Shown here: positions 14,620 through 23,436 of the stretch, in pieces
How the letters are laid out: the number at the start of each line of letters is the position of its first letter
Position numbering within the stretch: the stretch's first letter is position 1
Program-made: the position numbers and the translations under genes
Notes under the pieces: generated by a model
What the model was told of the DNA's origin: nothing
Database searches by the model: none
The model's input: the letters and a program-made list of their open reading frames with translations, nothing else
NCBI GenBank assembly: GCA_903834145.1
Contig: CAILHY010000017.1
Location: 1 to 47,082, forward strand
DNA: 47,082 bases
Direction: 5' to 3'
Origin: an uncultured Actinomycetes bacterium
GTDB lineage: Bacteria; Actinomycetota; Actinomycetes; Nanopelagicales; Nanopelagicaceae

Positions 14620-16965
14620 GTGCCTAAGTCTTGGACCGATGGTGCACCAGCACCTGAGCCGCTTCGGGAACATGCCCATTTGCGTGACCCGCTTTCTTAC
14701 AAAGTTAAGCGCTCACTTTTGGGCAATCCACTCAATAGGCATTCCTTAGGACATCAACGCCTTGCAAAAAGATTTGCCCTCGGAATCCTTTCCAGTGACT
14801 GCATCTCTTCATCGGCTTATGGAAGTGAGCAAATTCTCATTGCGCTACTGCCGGCCTTTGGGCTAGCTTCCTTCGCTTTGATGATGCCGATGACATTAGT
14901 CATTCTCATCATTCTTTTGATTGTCACTTTAAGCTATCGCAACGTGATTGCGGTGTATACAAAAACCGGTGGCGCTTACATTGTTACCCGAGATAATTTT
15001 GGGCCGAAAATGTCCATCGTTGCTGCCGTTGCGCTCATGCTGGATTACATCGTGACGGTGGCAATTCAATCAGCCGCAGGTGTTGCTGCGATTATTTCAA
15101 CATTTCCTTCCTTTCATTCAGGCAAGGTGTACATGACTCTTGGGGTCATCATTCTTATTACGTATGGAAATCTCCGCGGCGTTAAAGAAGCAGGCAAATC
15201 TTTTGCAATGCCTACCTACCTATTTATTGGGGCCATGGCTGTTGTTTTCATTACCGGGCTCATTAAAACTTTCACGGGACATCTTCATGTACTAGCAACA
15301 GATCTTCCTGGAACCGTTGCTGTAGGTCAGGCGCACGGACTACTTACATTTAGCGCCATCTTCATTCTCTTGCGCGCTTTTGCCAATGGTGGCTCCTCTT
15401 TAACTGGTCTTGAAGCAATTTCTGATGGCGTGGCCCTCTTTAAAGTTCCTGAAGATGTTAACGCTCGGCGCACATTGGTCATCATGAGTTCGATTCTGGG
15501 AACCCTTGTTCTTGGTGTTTCCTGGTTTGCACAACGCATTCATGCAATGCCGTATGAAACAGGTACGCCAACCGTCATCTCGCAAATTGCAAAGGTGGCA
15601 CTAGGTGATGGCACGGGCGGAAAGATTTTCTTCATCTTCGTTCAAACCGCAACAATGCTTATTCTTTTTGCGGGCGCGAACACCACCTACAGCGCCTTTC
15701 CTATTCTGTGTAACTTCGTTGCAACAGATGGATATTTGCCCCATCAACTCACTAAGCGTGGACACCGCTTAGCTTTCTCCAATGGAATCATTTTCCTTGC
15801 CTCTGCCGCATCCGCCCTGGTAATAATTACTGGTGCATCCGTAGATCACCTCGTAGCGTTTTACGCCCTTGGCGTGTTTACGGGTTTCACATTGGCTGGC
15901 TTTGGCATGGCTAAACATGCTCATAAAAATCGTCAAGGTGCATGGAAAACGAAGATGTTTATAAACGGACTTTCTGGCTCTGTTTCCATCATTGTTGTTT
16001 TTGTATTCGCGATTGTTAAATTTACAGAGGGCGCTTGGCTAGTTATCACCATCGCGCCGATCGCAGTCTTTTCATTATTGCGGCTTAATCGTCAGTATCG
16101 CAGAGAGCAAGCGGCACTAAATTTTCGAGCCGATGACTCTCGTGCAACATCCATCAGCAAGCATGACGTGACCATTCTCGTCGACAGCGTGGATGTTGCA
16201 ACCGTTGGTGCAGTGCGGTACGCGCGAAGTCTTAATCCACACTCGCTCTCTGCAGTTCACTTTGTTATAGATGACCAACGCGCAGAAGAAATTCGCAAGG
16301 CTTGGGCATCGTCTCCAGCACTTGGGGATGTAACCCTTGAGCTCATCGACTGTCCAGATCGCCGCCTACCGAATGCAGCTATGGATTATGCGATTCGGGC
16401 AACTACGCATCCCGATGTGGAAGTAACTCTGCTTTTGCCTCGCCGTTCTTACGCACCAGTGCTTGGCAAGTTACTGCACGATCAGACTGCTGAAGAAATT
16501 GCACGACCTATTTCGCAGTTGCCACGGGTTGTTGCAACGATTGTTCCTTTTGACGTTGCAAAGATTATTTCTGGGAAAGCGGTAACGGTTCACGAAAAAC
16601 ATGAAGAACTTATCGTTCCAGAGCCTGTGGCACCGCGCATCGAAGCGGCCACTGCTGTTTCGTTCAAGAACAGCGAACCTATGAGTCACTATGCAGAGAA
16701 CTTGACGCCTATAGGCAAAATCACTTGGCGCGAGCGCGCACATGTTCAAGGCCGCGTTACATCCATTAAATCCGCACCTCGAGATTCAGCTCCCAATGTT
16801 GAAGTCGAAGTATGGGATGAAACAGGTGGTGTAACTCTGCAATTCTTAGGGCGTCGTGACATCGCGGGACTTGATGTGGGATCGCAAGTGAGGGCTGAAG
16901 GAATGGTTGGGGAAGCAAACGGCTCGTTAACGATTCTGAATCCGTCTTACGAAATTCTTATTTAA
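14620..16965 (+). CDS. KimA-like APC-family potassium permease fused to an OB-fold domain
   Basis: Predicted 781 aa from a GTG with GGGAG upstream. Residues about 25-500 resemble Bacillus KimA (YdaO), a K+/H+ symporter of the APC superfamily: LLGNPLNRHSLGHQRLAKRFALGILSSD differs little from LIGKPLKSQAAGEQKLTK...LSSDALSS, and both have YGSEQIL-like and GGAYIV segments. About 12 membrane helices are visible. The cytoplasmic part (about 505-690) looks like the KimA universal-stress-like domain. The last 75 residues (VQGRVTSIKSAPRDSAPNVEVEVWDE...) form an OB-fold of the type normally encoded by a separate gene near such permeases in actinobacteria. No c-di-AMP riboswitch fits the 67-bp leader. 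Confidence 0.8.
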   Translation: MPKSWTDGAPAPEPLREHAHLRDPLSYKVKRSLLGNPLNRHSLGHQRLAKRFALGILSSDCISSSAYGSEQILIALLPAFGLASFALMMPMTLVILIILLIVTLSYRNVIAVYTKTGGAYIVTRDNFGPKMSIVAAVALMLDYIVTVAIQSAAGVAAIISTFPSFHSGKVYMTLGVIILITYGNLRGVKEAGKSFAMPTYLFIGAMAVVFITGLIKTFTGHLHVLATDLPGTVAVGQAHGLLTFSAIFILLRAFANGGSSLTGLEAISDGVALFKVPEDVNARRTLVIMSSILGTLVLGVSWFAQRIHAMPYETGTPTVISQIAKVALGDGTGGKIFFIFVQTATMLILFAGANTTYSAFPILCNFVATDGYLPHQLTKRGHRLAFSNGIIFLASAASALVIITGASVDHLVAFYALGVFTGFTLAGFGMAKHAHKNRQGAWKTKMFINGLSGSVSIIVVFVFAIVKFTEGAWLVITIAPIAVFSLLRLNRQYRREQAALNFRADDSRATSISKHDVTILVDSVDVATVGAVRYARSLNPHSLSAVHFVIDDQRAEEIRKAWASSPALGDVTLELIDCPDRRLPNAAMDYAIRATTHPDVEVTLLLPRRSYAPVLGKLLHDQTAEEIARPISQLPRVVATIVPFDVAKIISGKAVTVHEKHEELIVPEPVAPRIEAATAVSFKNSEPMSHYAENLTPIGKITWRERAHVQGRVTSIKSAPRDSAPNVEVEVWDETGGVTLQFLGRRDIAGLDVGSQVRAEGMVGEANGSLTILNPSYEILI

Positions 16966-16968
16966 GAG

Positions 16969-17055
16969 CGGTGGCGGTGGGATTTGAACCCACGGTTGAG
17001 TTTCCCCAACACGCGCTTTCGAGGCGCGCTCCTTTGGCCGCTCGGACACGCCACC
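16969..17055 (-). tRNA. tRNA-Ser (anticodon CGA)
   Basis: Minus strand: the acceptor GGTGGCG (17055-17049) pairs with CGCCACC (16976-16970) and G is the discriminator. The anticodon loop CTCGAAA gives CGA, reading UCG. A long variable arm and GTGGGTTCAAATCCCAC T-arm are present. CCA is not encoded. It begins 4 bp after the permease stop on the opposite strand. Confidence 0.95.
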
Positions 17056-17079
17056 AGGAGTGAGGATACATCAAAACTA

Positions 17080-17538
17080 TTATCTTTCTCGATGCCCTTC
17101 AAAAAACTCTTTAAGCAGATCTGCACATTCTTTTTCGCGCACTCCCGCTGTAATTTCCATGGAATGAAGAGAACGTGGGTCTCGAAGGACATCCCAGACA
17201 GAACCAACAGCTCCTGCCTTTGCATCCCACGCTCCAAATACTAGGCGTGGCATTCTTGCTTGAGCGATTGCCCCAGCACACATCGCACATGGTTCTAGCG
17301 TGACAACAAGGGTGTGATCATCCAATCTCCATGAGCCCGTTTTTTCTGCGGCGATTCGTATAGCCACAATTTCAGCATGGGCAGTCGGATCATTGTGAAG
17401 TTCTCGTTTGTTGTTGCCGGTTGCAATCACTTCTCCTGCACTATTAAAAATAATTGCACCAACAGGAACATCTCCTGATGTCACTGATGCCTCGGCCGCA
17501 ATCTTTAGGGCAAGCAACATCGCTTCATCGTTATCCAT
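17080..17538 (-). CDS. tadA: tRNA(adenine34) deaminase TadA
   Basis: Makes inosine at the wobble position of tRNA-Arg(ACG), the tRNA present at 47008-47080 in this window. Predicted 152 aa with the zinc deaminase motifs: PTAHAEIVAIR (zinc histidine and catalytic glutamate) and EPCAMCAGAI (two zinc cysteines). FGAWDAKAGAVGSV and the C-terminal arginine-rich end are typical of TadA. It follows the TadA-associated protein by 11 bp in one operon. Confidence 0.95.
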   Translation of the reverse strand: MDNDEAMLLALKIAAEASVTSGDVPVGAIIFNSAGEVIATGNNKRELHNDPTAHAEIVAIRIAAEKTGSWRLDDHTLVVTLEPCAMCAGAIAQARMPRLVFGAWDAKAGAVGSVWDVLRDPRSLHSMEITAGVREKECADLLKEFFEGHRER

Positions 17539-17549
17539 AATGAGATATT

Positions 17550-18011
17550 TTACAGTTCTAGAAGTTCGCGAAATTGTTCGCCGAATCCGAGTCGCGTTGC
17601 TATCGCATCCAACTGCTCATCTGGAAATAATTCGGCGTCATCGCACAGTGCTGAAATTTCCATGTGAGCCATTCCTAGGTCAGCCAAAATATCAAGGTGA
17701 CCTACGGGAAGCGGTTCGTCATCTTCCTCAGGGAAGGGGAGATCAGATAATTCAATAAATTCGGCGGCCACTTCATAATCGAACGCGCAAGTAGCATCGC
17801 TAAGAAGCATTCGAATATGTGCTCCAAGAACACGAATCACCATAAAGAATTCTTCATCGATAGAGATAAGTGCTATCGCTCCGCCATTGGTTTGCTGCGC
17901 CTTAAGCCCTTCAATAATGTGTGCTAAATCATGCGCATCGGGCAATTCAGCAAGTGTCCAACGTCCATCTTCGTGCCACGCAGCAACTGCAATATCAACG
18001 TCGTTCGTCAT
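17550..18011 (-). CDS. tRNA adenosine deaminase-associated protein
   Basis: Actinobacterial protein (TIGR03941-type) nearly always found beside tadA; role unknown. Start set at the ATG at 18011 (153 aa) because AAAGGAGG lies 7 nt upstream; an earlier in-frame codon adds 17 unsupported residues. The protein is acidic, with no membrane helix and no catalytic motif; [18 protein letters not shown] is the characteristic opening. It is first in the two-gene operon with tadA and divergent from upp. Confidence 0.85.
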   Translation of the reverse strand: MTNDVDIAVAAWHEDGRWTLAELPDAHDLAHIIEGLKAQQTNGGAIALISIDEEFFMVIRVLGAHIRMLLSDATCAFDYEVAAEFIELSDLPFPEEDDEPLPVGHLDILADLGMAHMEISALCDDAELFPDEQLDAIATRLGFGEQFRELLEL

Positions 18012-18100
18012 TACTGCCTCCTTTTGCGCGTTTTGCTCACTTCTTAGGTTGCATCCTGACACTCATTTCTTTAGAAAGAAAGACCTGTAAGGTAGGGAAC

Positions 18101-18739
18101 ATGAAAGTTCACGTCGCCAATCACCCCTTGATTTCTCACAAGCTGACGGTGCTACGAGATGAAACTACAGACTCTCCAACATTTCGTCGCCTCGTTGAAG
18201 AACTCGTGACCTTGTTGGCTTATGAAGCCACACGCGATGTTCGCACCAAAACTGTTTCGATAAAAACCCCCGTGACGCAGACGCAAGGTTTGAAAATGGC
18301 CGAACCACGCCCAGTGGTTGTGCCGATTTTGCGTGCCGGACTCGGGATGCTCGAAGGAATGGTTCGCTTAATACCTACCGCCGAAGTTGGTTTCCTTGGA
18401 ATGGTTCGCGATGAGAAGACATTAATGGCCAGCACTTATGCCAACCGTTTGCCAGAAGATCTTTCTGGACGCCAATGTTTCGTCCTGGATCCCATGTTGG
18501 CAACGGGTGGAACGTTGGTAGCGGCATTTAATTTCCTTATTGAACGCGGAGCAACCGATATCACCGCAATTTGCATACTCGCAGCTCCTGAAGGCATCGC
18601 TTTTGTCGAGGATGCATTTAAAGATTCGAACGTACCTATAACACTCGTAACGGGTGCGCTCGATGAAAAGCTCAATGAACATGGGTACATCGTTCCGGGT
18701 CTTGGTGACGCGGGCGACCGACTATATGGAGTGGTGTAA
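18101..18739 (+). CDS. upp: uracil phosphoribosyltransferase
   Basis: Pyrimidine salvage: uracil plus PRPP gives UMP. The start at 18101 (212 aa) gives the normal N-terminus ([21 protein letters not shown]); the frame is open upstream without support. The PRPP loop is [14 protein letters not shown] (about residues 127-140), and the C-terminal uracil-binding segment is [16 protein letters not shown]. The malic enzyme begins 2 bp after its stop, so they are co-transcribed. Confidence 0.95.
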   Translation: MKVHVANHPLISHKLTVLRDETTDSPTFRRLVEELVTLLAYEATRDVRTKTVSIKTPVTQTQGLKMAEPRPVVVPILRAGLGMLEGMVRLIPTAEVGFLGMVRDEKTLMASTYANRLPEDLSGRQCFVLDPMLATGGTLVAAFNFLIERGATDITAICILAAPEGIAFVEDAFKDSNVPITLVTGALDEKLNEHGYIVPGLGDAGDRLYGVV

Positions 18740-18741
18740 AA

Positions 18742-20118
18742 ATGGCATCTACAAGTCCTGGTTATGGAATCACTATTCGCGTTGAAGGTGCACCTTCAGC
18801 ACAACCCGTTGCCCTCGTAACGGCGGCAATTACCGAAGCAGGGGCAACCATAACTGCGCTCGATGTAGTTGAATCACTACTTGAGAAAGTAGTCGTTGAC
18901 GTAACGTGCGATACGAGCAATGCTGAACATGCTGAAGAAATTTCCAAGGCGATTGCCGCCCATCCTGAATTAACAGTTCGCAAAGTAAGCGACCGTACAT
19001 TTCTATTACACCTCGGCGGAAAGATCGAAATCGCATCCAAGGTTCCGCTTAAGACTCGCGATGATCTTTCTCGTGCATACACACCAGGCGTTGCACGCAT
19101 CTGCCAAGCAATTGTTGATGACCCAGCAGATGCACGTCGTCTCACTATTAAGCGAAACACTGTCGCAGTTGTTACTGATGGATCAGCAGTGCTAGGCCTA
19201 GGAAATATTGGACCCGCCGCAGCTCTTCCCGTCATGGAAGGTAAGGCGGCTCTGTTCAAGCGCTTTGGAGATGTTGATGCATGGCCAGTATGCCTAGATA
19301 CTCAAGATGTTGATGAAATCGTTCGTACGGTTCAACTTATCGCCCCTGTCTATGGCGGGATTAACCTTGAGGACATTTCGGCTCCACGTTGCTTTGAAGT
19401 AGAGCGACGCCTTCGCGAATTACTCGATATCCCAGTTTTCCATGATGATCAGCATGGAACTGCGATCGTTGTACTAGCAGCGCTTCGCAATTCGCTCAAA
19501 CTCGTAAAGAAAGACATCGCTGATTGCCGAATAATCATGAGTGGCGCTGGCGCCGCCGGCACCGCAATTGCTCGATTGCTCATGCTGAGCGGTGCTACCA
19601 ATATCGTCGCATTTGATACAAAGGGTGCAATCAATAAGGCCACTGTCACCACTGATCCAATGCGCCAATGGTTTATTGATAATTGCAATCCAAATAACAT
19701 CACTGGCACCCTTGCCGAAAGCCTTGCAGGAGCAGATATCTTTATCGGTGTCAGCGCTGCTAACATTTTGAAGGAAGCTGACATTGCTTCAATGGGCAAG
19801 GATTCCATCGTCTTTGCGTTGGCCAACCCCGATCCAGAGATTGATCCCTACATTGCGCGCAAATACGCAACTGTTGTAGCAACAGGGCGCAGCGATCAAC
19901 CAAATCAGATCAATAACGTTTTGGCTTTCCCTGGAATCTTCCGTGGATTGCTAGATGCTCACGCACACAAGATAACGGATGAATTACTCGTTGCAGCAGC
20001 TGAGGCGATTGCAGATTGTGTATCGCCAGAGCAACTCAACGCATCCTTCATCGTGCCTAGCGTCTTCGATCCAAATGTTGTGGTTGCAGTCGCTGCCGCC
20101 GTTAAGAAATGCGTGTGA
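18742..20118 (+). CDS. malic enzyme with N-terminal ACT-like domain
   Basis: Oxidative decarboxylation of malate to pyruvate with NAD(P). Predicted 458 aa. Residues 1-82 form an ACT-type regulatory domain (ITIRVEGAPSAQPVALVTAAI...). The catalytic part starts at about 95: SRAYTPGVA with the catalytic tyrosine and GKAALFKRF with the lysine. The metal site is LEDISAPRCFEVE and HDDQHGTAIV, and the Rossmann motif is SGAGAAGTAIA. Fusion with an ACT domain is known in actinobacterial malic enzymes and suggests amino-acid control. The downstream dedA start overlaps its end by 10 bp. Confidence 0.9.
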   Translation: MASTSPGYGITIRVEGAPSAQPVALVTAAITEAGATITALDVVESLLEKVVVDVTCDTSNAEHAEEISKAIAAHPELTVRKVSDRTFLLHLGGKIEIASKVPLKTRDDLSRAYTPGVARICQAIVDDPADARRLTIKRNTVAVVTDGSAVLGLGNIGPAAALPVMEGKAALFKRFGDVDAWPVCLDTQDVDEIVRTVQLIAPVYGGINLEDISAPRCFEVERRLRELLDIPVFHDDQHGTAIVVLAALRNSLKLVKKDIADCRIIMSGAGAAGTAIARLLMLSGATNIVAFDTKGAINKATVTTDPMRQWFIDNCNPNNITGTLAESLAGADIFIGVSAANILKEADIASMGKDSIVFALANPDPEIDPYIARKYATVVATGRSDQPNQINNVLAFPGIFRGLLDAHAHKITDELLVAAAEAIADCVSPEQLNASFIVPSVFDPNVVVAVAAAVKKCV

Positions 20119-20723
20119 TCGAATTAGCGGCATCTTTTGATGCGCAGCTTTCCACACTTGCACCCTTTCTTTTCTATCTAATAGTTGCCGTTGTTCTCTT
20201 TTGTGAAACGGCAATACTCTTAGGCTTCTTTTTACCTGGGGACTCGGTCCTCTTTAGCGCTGGACTCGTTGTTGCCTCTCATCACAGCCTAAATATTTCC
20301 TTGCTTTGTCTGATTAACTTTATAGCTGCATTTTTTGGCGATCAAGTCGGATATGTTCTAGGGCGCACCATTGGGCGGCCATATCTTCAAAAGAATCCTT
20401 CCCCACGAATTGCACGGATGATGGGATCGGCTGAACGTTTTTATAACCACAGCGGCTGGTGGGCAGTTGTTGCCGCTCGTTTCTTCCCCTGGGTGCGAAG
20501 TTTTGTACCGCCGATAGCAGGCGTCGCAAAAATGAATTACTACCGTTTCTTATCAGCCAATGCGGTGGGCGCACTGTTGTGGGGAGTCGGAATCACTCTT
20601 GCTGGCTTCTACTCTGCCCGAGTTCCTTGGGTAAAGAGTTCTTCCTACGCGCTCGCGGCCTTCTTTATTGGAGCCTCTCTAATATCAGCTTCCTGGCATT
20701 ACTTGCGTGCAAAGCGGGATTGA
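20109..20723 (+). CDS. DedA/VTT-family membrane protein
   Basis: Predicted 204 aa, about five hydrophobic segments. The family signature is visible: FLPGDSVLFSAG near residue 40 and the amphipathic motif RFFPWVRSFVPPIAGVAKMNYYRFL near 125-150. Proteins of this family act in lipid (undecaprenyl phosphate or phospholipid) translocation and membrane homeostasis. Start ATG inside the end of the malic enzyme gene; the 3' end overlaps the convergent DMT transporter gene by 25 bp. A second DedA is at 31073. Confidence 0.88.
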   Translation: MRVIELAASFDAQLSTLAPFLFYLIVAVVLFCETAILLGFFLPGDSVLFSAGLVVASHHSLNISLLCLINFIAAFFGDQVGYVLGRTIGRPYLQKNPSPRIARMMGSAERFYNHSGWWAVVAARFFPWVRSFVPPIAGVAKMNYYRFLSANAVGALLWGVGITLAGFYSARVPWVKSSSYALAAFFIGASLISASWHYLRAKRD

Positions 20724-21631
20724 TTAGAACCGCCTACAACTACTCCGGCGTAAGTCATCACAATTCCAGTAACAAGAAAAAGGCTTACGTTCACACCATG
20801 AGTTGGAATAACTAAATCAATCAACAATGAACCCAATAACTGGCCACCTACGGTGAGAAATGTAGAAGTAAGTGCGCCCAAGTGTTGAACGACCGTCGCA
20901 GCGAAGGCGATATATAAACCACCAACGACGCCGCCGAAATAAATCCACCAAGGGCCGTGACCAAAAGCAGTTATATGCGTCCGATGTACAAGTAGGCCAA
21001 CAATAAAAATTACTGCAAGAAATGTGGTCCCGGTGATGAAGTTAAGAAGTGAAGTAGTGAAGCTCTGCCGTGAGTATTCATTAATCTTTCCATTGAGAGC
21101 GCGTTGTATCCCGACCAGCATTCCCGCAAGTCCTGAAATTGTGACAGGAAGCCAAGAAATTTTGTTGCTATCAATGCGATCCCAAACGGAAATGAGTACT
21201 GCGGCAATAGTTAGAACCGATGCAACGACTCGTGGAAGTGTGACTGCTCGCTTTCCTCCACTTGATAAACCAAGACGATCAACAGCAAGAGAGGCTACGG
21301 TTTGCCCAGCAATAGTTGCCACTGAAAAAATCGCCACGCCAAGGATTGGAACGACCTGCGATTGAACAGCCACGAGCGTAGCGCCCAAAGTTCCAGCAAA
21401 GAGTTTCCACTTGTGAATGTGGCCCTCTCGTACAGCCACTCGAATCTTTACCGCGCCTGCTCTTACCCCTGGAATAAAGAGTGATACCAATCCCAGGGCA
21501 AGCAAACCCGAGCTAAAAGAATAGAGGGCAGCTTGGAGCGGATTGCCTAATTGATGAGAAAGTTCGCCGTTGATACGCGATTGAAGAGCAATAAGAAATC
21601 CAACTAATGCCGCCAAGAACCCTAAACGCAT
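20699..21631 (-). CDS. DMT-superfamily transporter, YdcZ (DUF606) type
   Basis: Predicted 310 aa with about ten membrane helices in two homologous halves. The first half starts MRLGFLAALVGFLIALQSRINGELS and the second near GLAGMLVGIQRALNGKINEYS. The repeated Q-(S/R)-x-(I/L)-NG motif marks the YdcZ/DUF606 group. Substrate unknown. Convergent with dedA; 12 bp downstream of the ABC-F gene on the same strand, so probably co-transcribed. Confidence 0.85.
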   Translation of the reverse strand: MRLGFLAALVGFLIALQSRINGELSHQLGNPLQAALYSFSSGLLALGLVSLFIPGVRAGAVKIRVAVREGHIHKWKLFAGTLGATLVAVQSQVVPILGVAIFSVATIAGQTVASLAVDRLGLSSGGKRAVTLPRVVASVLTIAAVLISVWDRIDSNKISWLPVTISGLAGMLVGIQRALNGKINEYSRQSFTTSLLNFITGTTFLAVIFIVGLLVHRTHITAFGHGPWWIYFGGVVGGLYIAFAATVVQHLGALTSTFLTVGGQLLGSLLIDLVIPTHGVNVSLFLVTGIVMTYAGVVVGGSNQSRFARK

Positions 21632-21643
21632 TTGGGTAGCCTA

Positions 21644-23416
21644 CTAATTTCCCAAAGCAAGGGTTGTTGCAAGCCACTCTTCATCTAATGTGGCTTGGTT
21701 TGCCTGTAATAACGCTAATTCTGATGCAATTTCAAGAAGTCGTGGTGCATCAAAAGATGATGCTTCTTGTTCCCTCAGAAGGTCTGCATGCTTCTCGGCA
21801 GCTTTTTCTATCTGCCTTTCAACGCGCGCTAAGTCTTTCTTGAGTTGACGCTCTTGCGCCGCGTTTGAGATCCTTTTCGTTGGCGCTTGAGTGTTATTGA
21901 CATCGGTAATCATTGCCTCGCGTTGTTCAAGATATTGATTTACGCCACGAGGAAGATCGCGAAGTTGGCCATCACCCAATAATCCAACAAAGCGATCACA
22001 CACTCGTTCTAGGAAATAGCGATCGTGGGAGATAACTAAGATCGTTCCGCCGTAACTATCAAGAAGATCTTCGAGCTCTGTCAGAGTTTCAATATCGAAA
22101 TCATTTGTTGGTTCATCAAGAAGTAAAACGTTAGGGCTGTCCATAAGTAATCGAGTCAATTGAAGACGTCGTTTTTCTCCACCGGATAGATCGCCCACCG
22201 GGGTCCATTGAGATTCACGATCAAAACCTAAGCGCTCACACAATTGAGAAGCAGAAAGAGTTTTTCCGTTGCCGAGTTCCACGTGATTGGCGATGTTTTC
22301 AACGGCTTCTAAAACTCGCCATGCAGGATTGAGTTCATCCAAGTGTTGTGTAAGAAAAGCAGGCTTAACGGTGATGCCTGTGATCAGTTTTCCCGAAGTT
22401 GGCTTTATCTGCCCAATGAGCATACGCATGAGCGTTGTTTTGCCCGCCCCGTTTATTCCGACGATTCCGATGCGATCGCCAGGTCCAATGTTCCAATACA
22501 CATCATCAAGAATTTCTTTTTCGCCCGCGTGAATCTTTGCGTGGTGAATCTCGTAAACAGTGTTACCTAAGCGATTGCGTGCGAAACGAAGTAATTCATT
22601 CCCATCGCGCGGTGGTGGTTCAGTGGAAATCAATTCATTTGCAGCATCAACGCGAAACTTAGGCTTCACAGTTTGTGCAGGGGCACCGCGGCGAAGCCAA
22701 GCCAGTTCTTTGCGGATTAATTGGTTGCGTCGCCCTTCCATGGCAGACGCCTGACGAGCTCGTTCTGCTTTCGCCAAAACGAAAGCAGAATAGCCACCGT
22801 CGTATTCTTCAACACTTCCATTGACTACTTCCCATGTGCGATCAGTAACCGCGTCCAAGAACCAACGATCGTGAGTGATGACAGCAACTGCCAAACCTTT
22901 TCGCTCATTTAGATGGCGAGAAAGCCAAGCAACACCTTCTACGTCGAGGTGGTTTGTTGGTTCATCGAGCAAAATCAGATCCAGATCATCGATCAGAAGC
23001 TTCGCCAAACCTACTCGACGTCTTTCCCCTCCAGAGAGTGCAATGAATTTCCTATCGAAGAGTTCATCCGAATGACCACCGAAGAGGCCGTCAAAGATTT
23101 CTCGGATTCCCGAATCTCTAGCCCATTCGTGCTTAGCTTTATCTCCCAGCACGACATCGCGCACCGTGGCCGCCGGGTCGGCAACATCCACTTGGGATAG
23201 CAACCCAACTCGTGTCGCATTTGAGCGAGTTACTCGGCCTTGGTCTGGCAGTTCGATTCCTGCCATGACCTTTAAAAGGGTGCTTTTGCCTGAGCCGTTT
23301 CTTCCAACAATTCCAATGCGATCTCCTTCTGAAATACCGAGGGAGACTTGATCGAGAAGTTGCTTAATATCAAAGGCTTTAGAAACGCTCTCGAGGTTTA
23401 CTAAATTGCGAGCCAT
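21644..23416 (-). CDS. ABC-F family ATPase (Uup-like)
   Basis: Soluble tandem ABC ATPase acting on the ribosome rather than in transport. Predicted 590 aa. ABC1 has Walker A GRNGSGKSTLLK (about 38-49), signature LSGGERRRVGLAK and Walker B LILLDEPTNHLD. ABC2 has GINGAGKTTLMR, LSGGEKRRLQLTR and VLLLDEPTNDFD. A linker of about 80 residues lies between them. The C-terminal coiled coil (about 500-580, rich in K/E/R) is the mark of the Uup branch. No membrane domain. A role in ribosome rescue or antibiotic protection cannot be told apart from sequence alone. Confidence 0.88.
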   Translation of the reverse strand: MARNLVNLESVSKAFDIKQLLDQVSLGISEGDRIGIVGRNGSGKSTLLKVMAGIELPDQGRVTRSNATRVGLLSQVDVADPAATVRDVVLGDKAKHEWARDSGIREIFDGLFGGHSDELFDRKFIALSGGERRRVGLAKLLIDDLDLILLDEPTNHLDVEGVAWLSRHLNERKGLAVAVITHDRWFLDAVTDRTWEVVNGSVEEYDGGYSAFVLAKAERARQASAMEGRRNQLIRKELAWLRRGAPAQTVKPKFRVDAANELISTEPPPRDGNELLRFARNRLGNTVYEIHHAKIHAGEKEILDDVYWNIGPGDRIGIVGINGAGKTTLMRMLIGQIKPTSGKLITGITVKPAFLTQHLDELNPAWRVLEAVENIANHVELGNGKTLSASQLCERLGFDRESQWTPVGDLSGGEKRRLQLTRLLMDSPNVLLLDEPTNDFDIETLTELEDLLDSYGGTILVISHDRYFLERVCDRFVGLLGDGQLRDLPRGVNQYLEQREAMITDVNNTQAPTKRISNAAQERQLKKDLARVERQIEKAAEKHADLLREQEASSFDAPRLLEIASELALLQANQATLDEEWLATTLALGN

Positions 23417-23436
23417 AGGGCGCCTAGTCTACTGAT

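Noticed and set aside
16962-17237. 91-aa minus-strand frame crossing tRNA-Ser(CGA) and the end of tadA
   Set aside because: It overlaps a well-supported tRNA and a confident gene in another frame.
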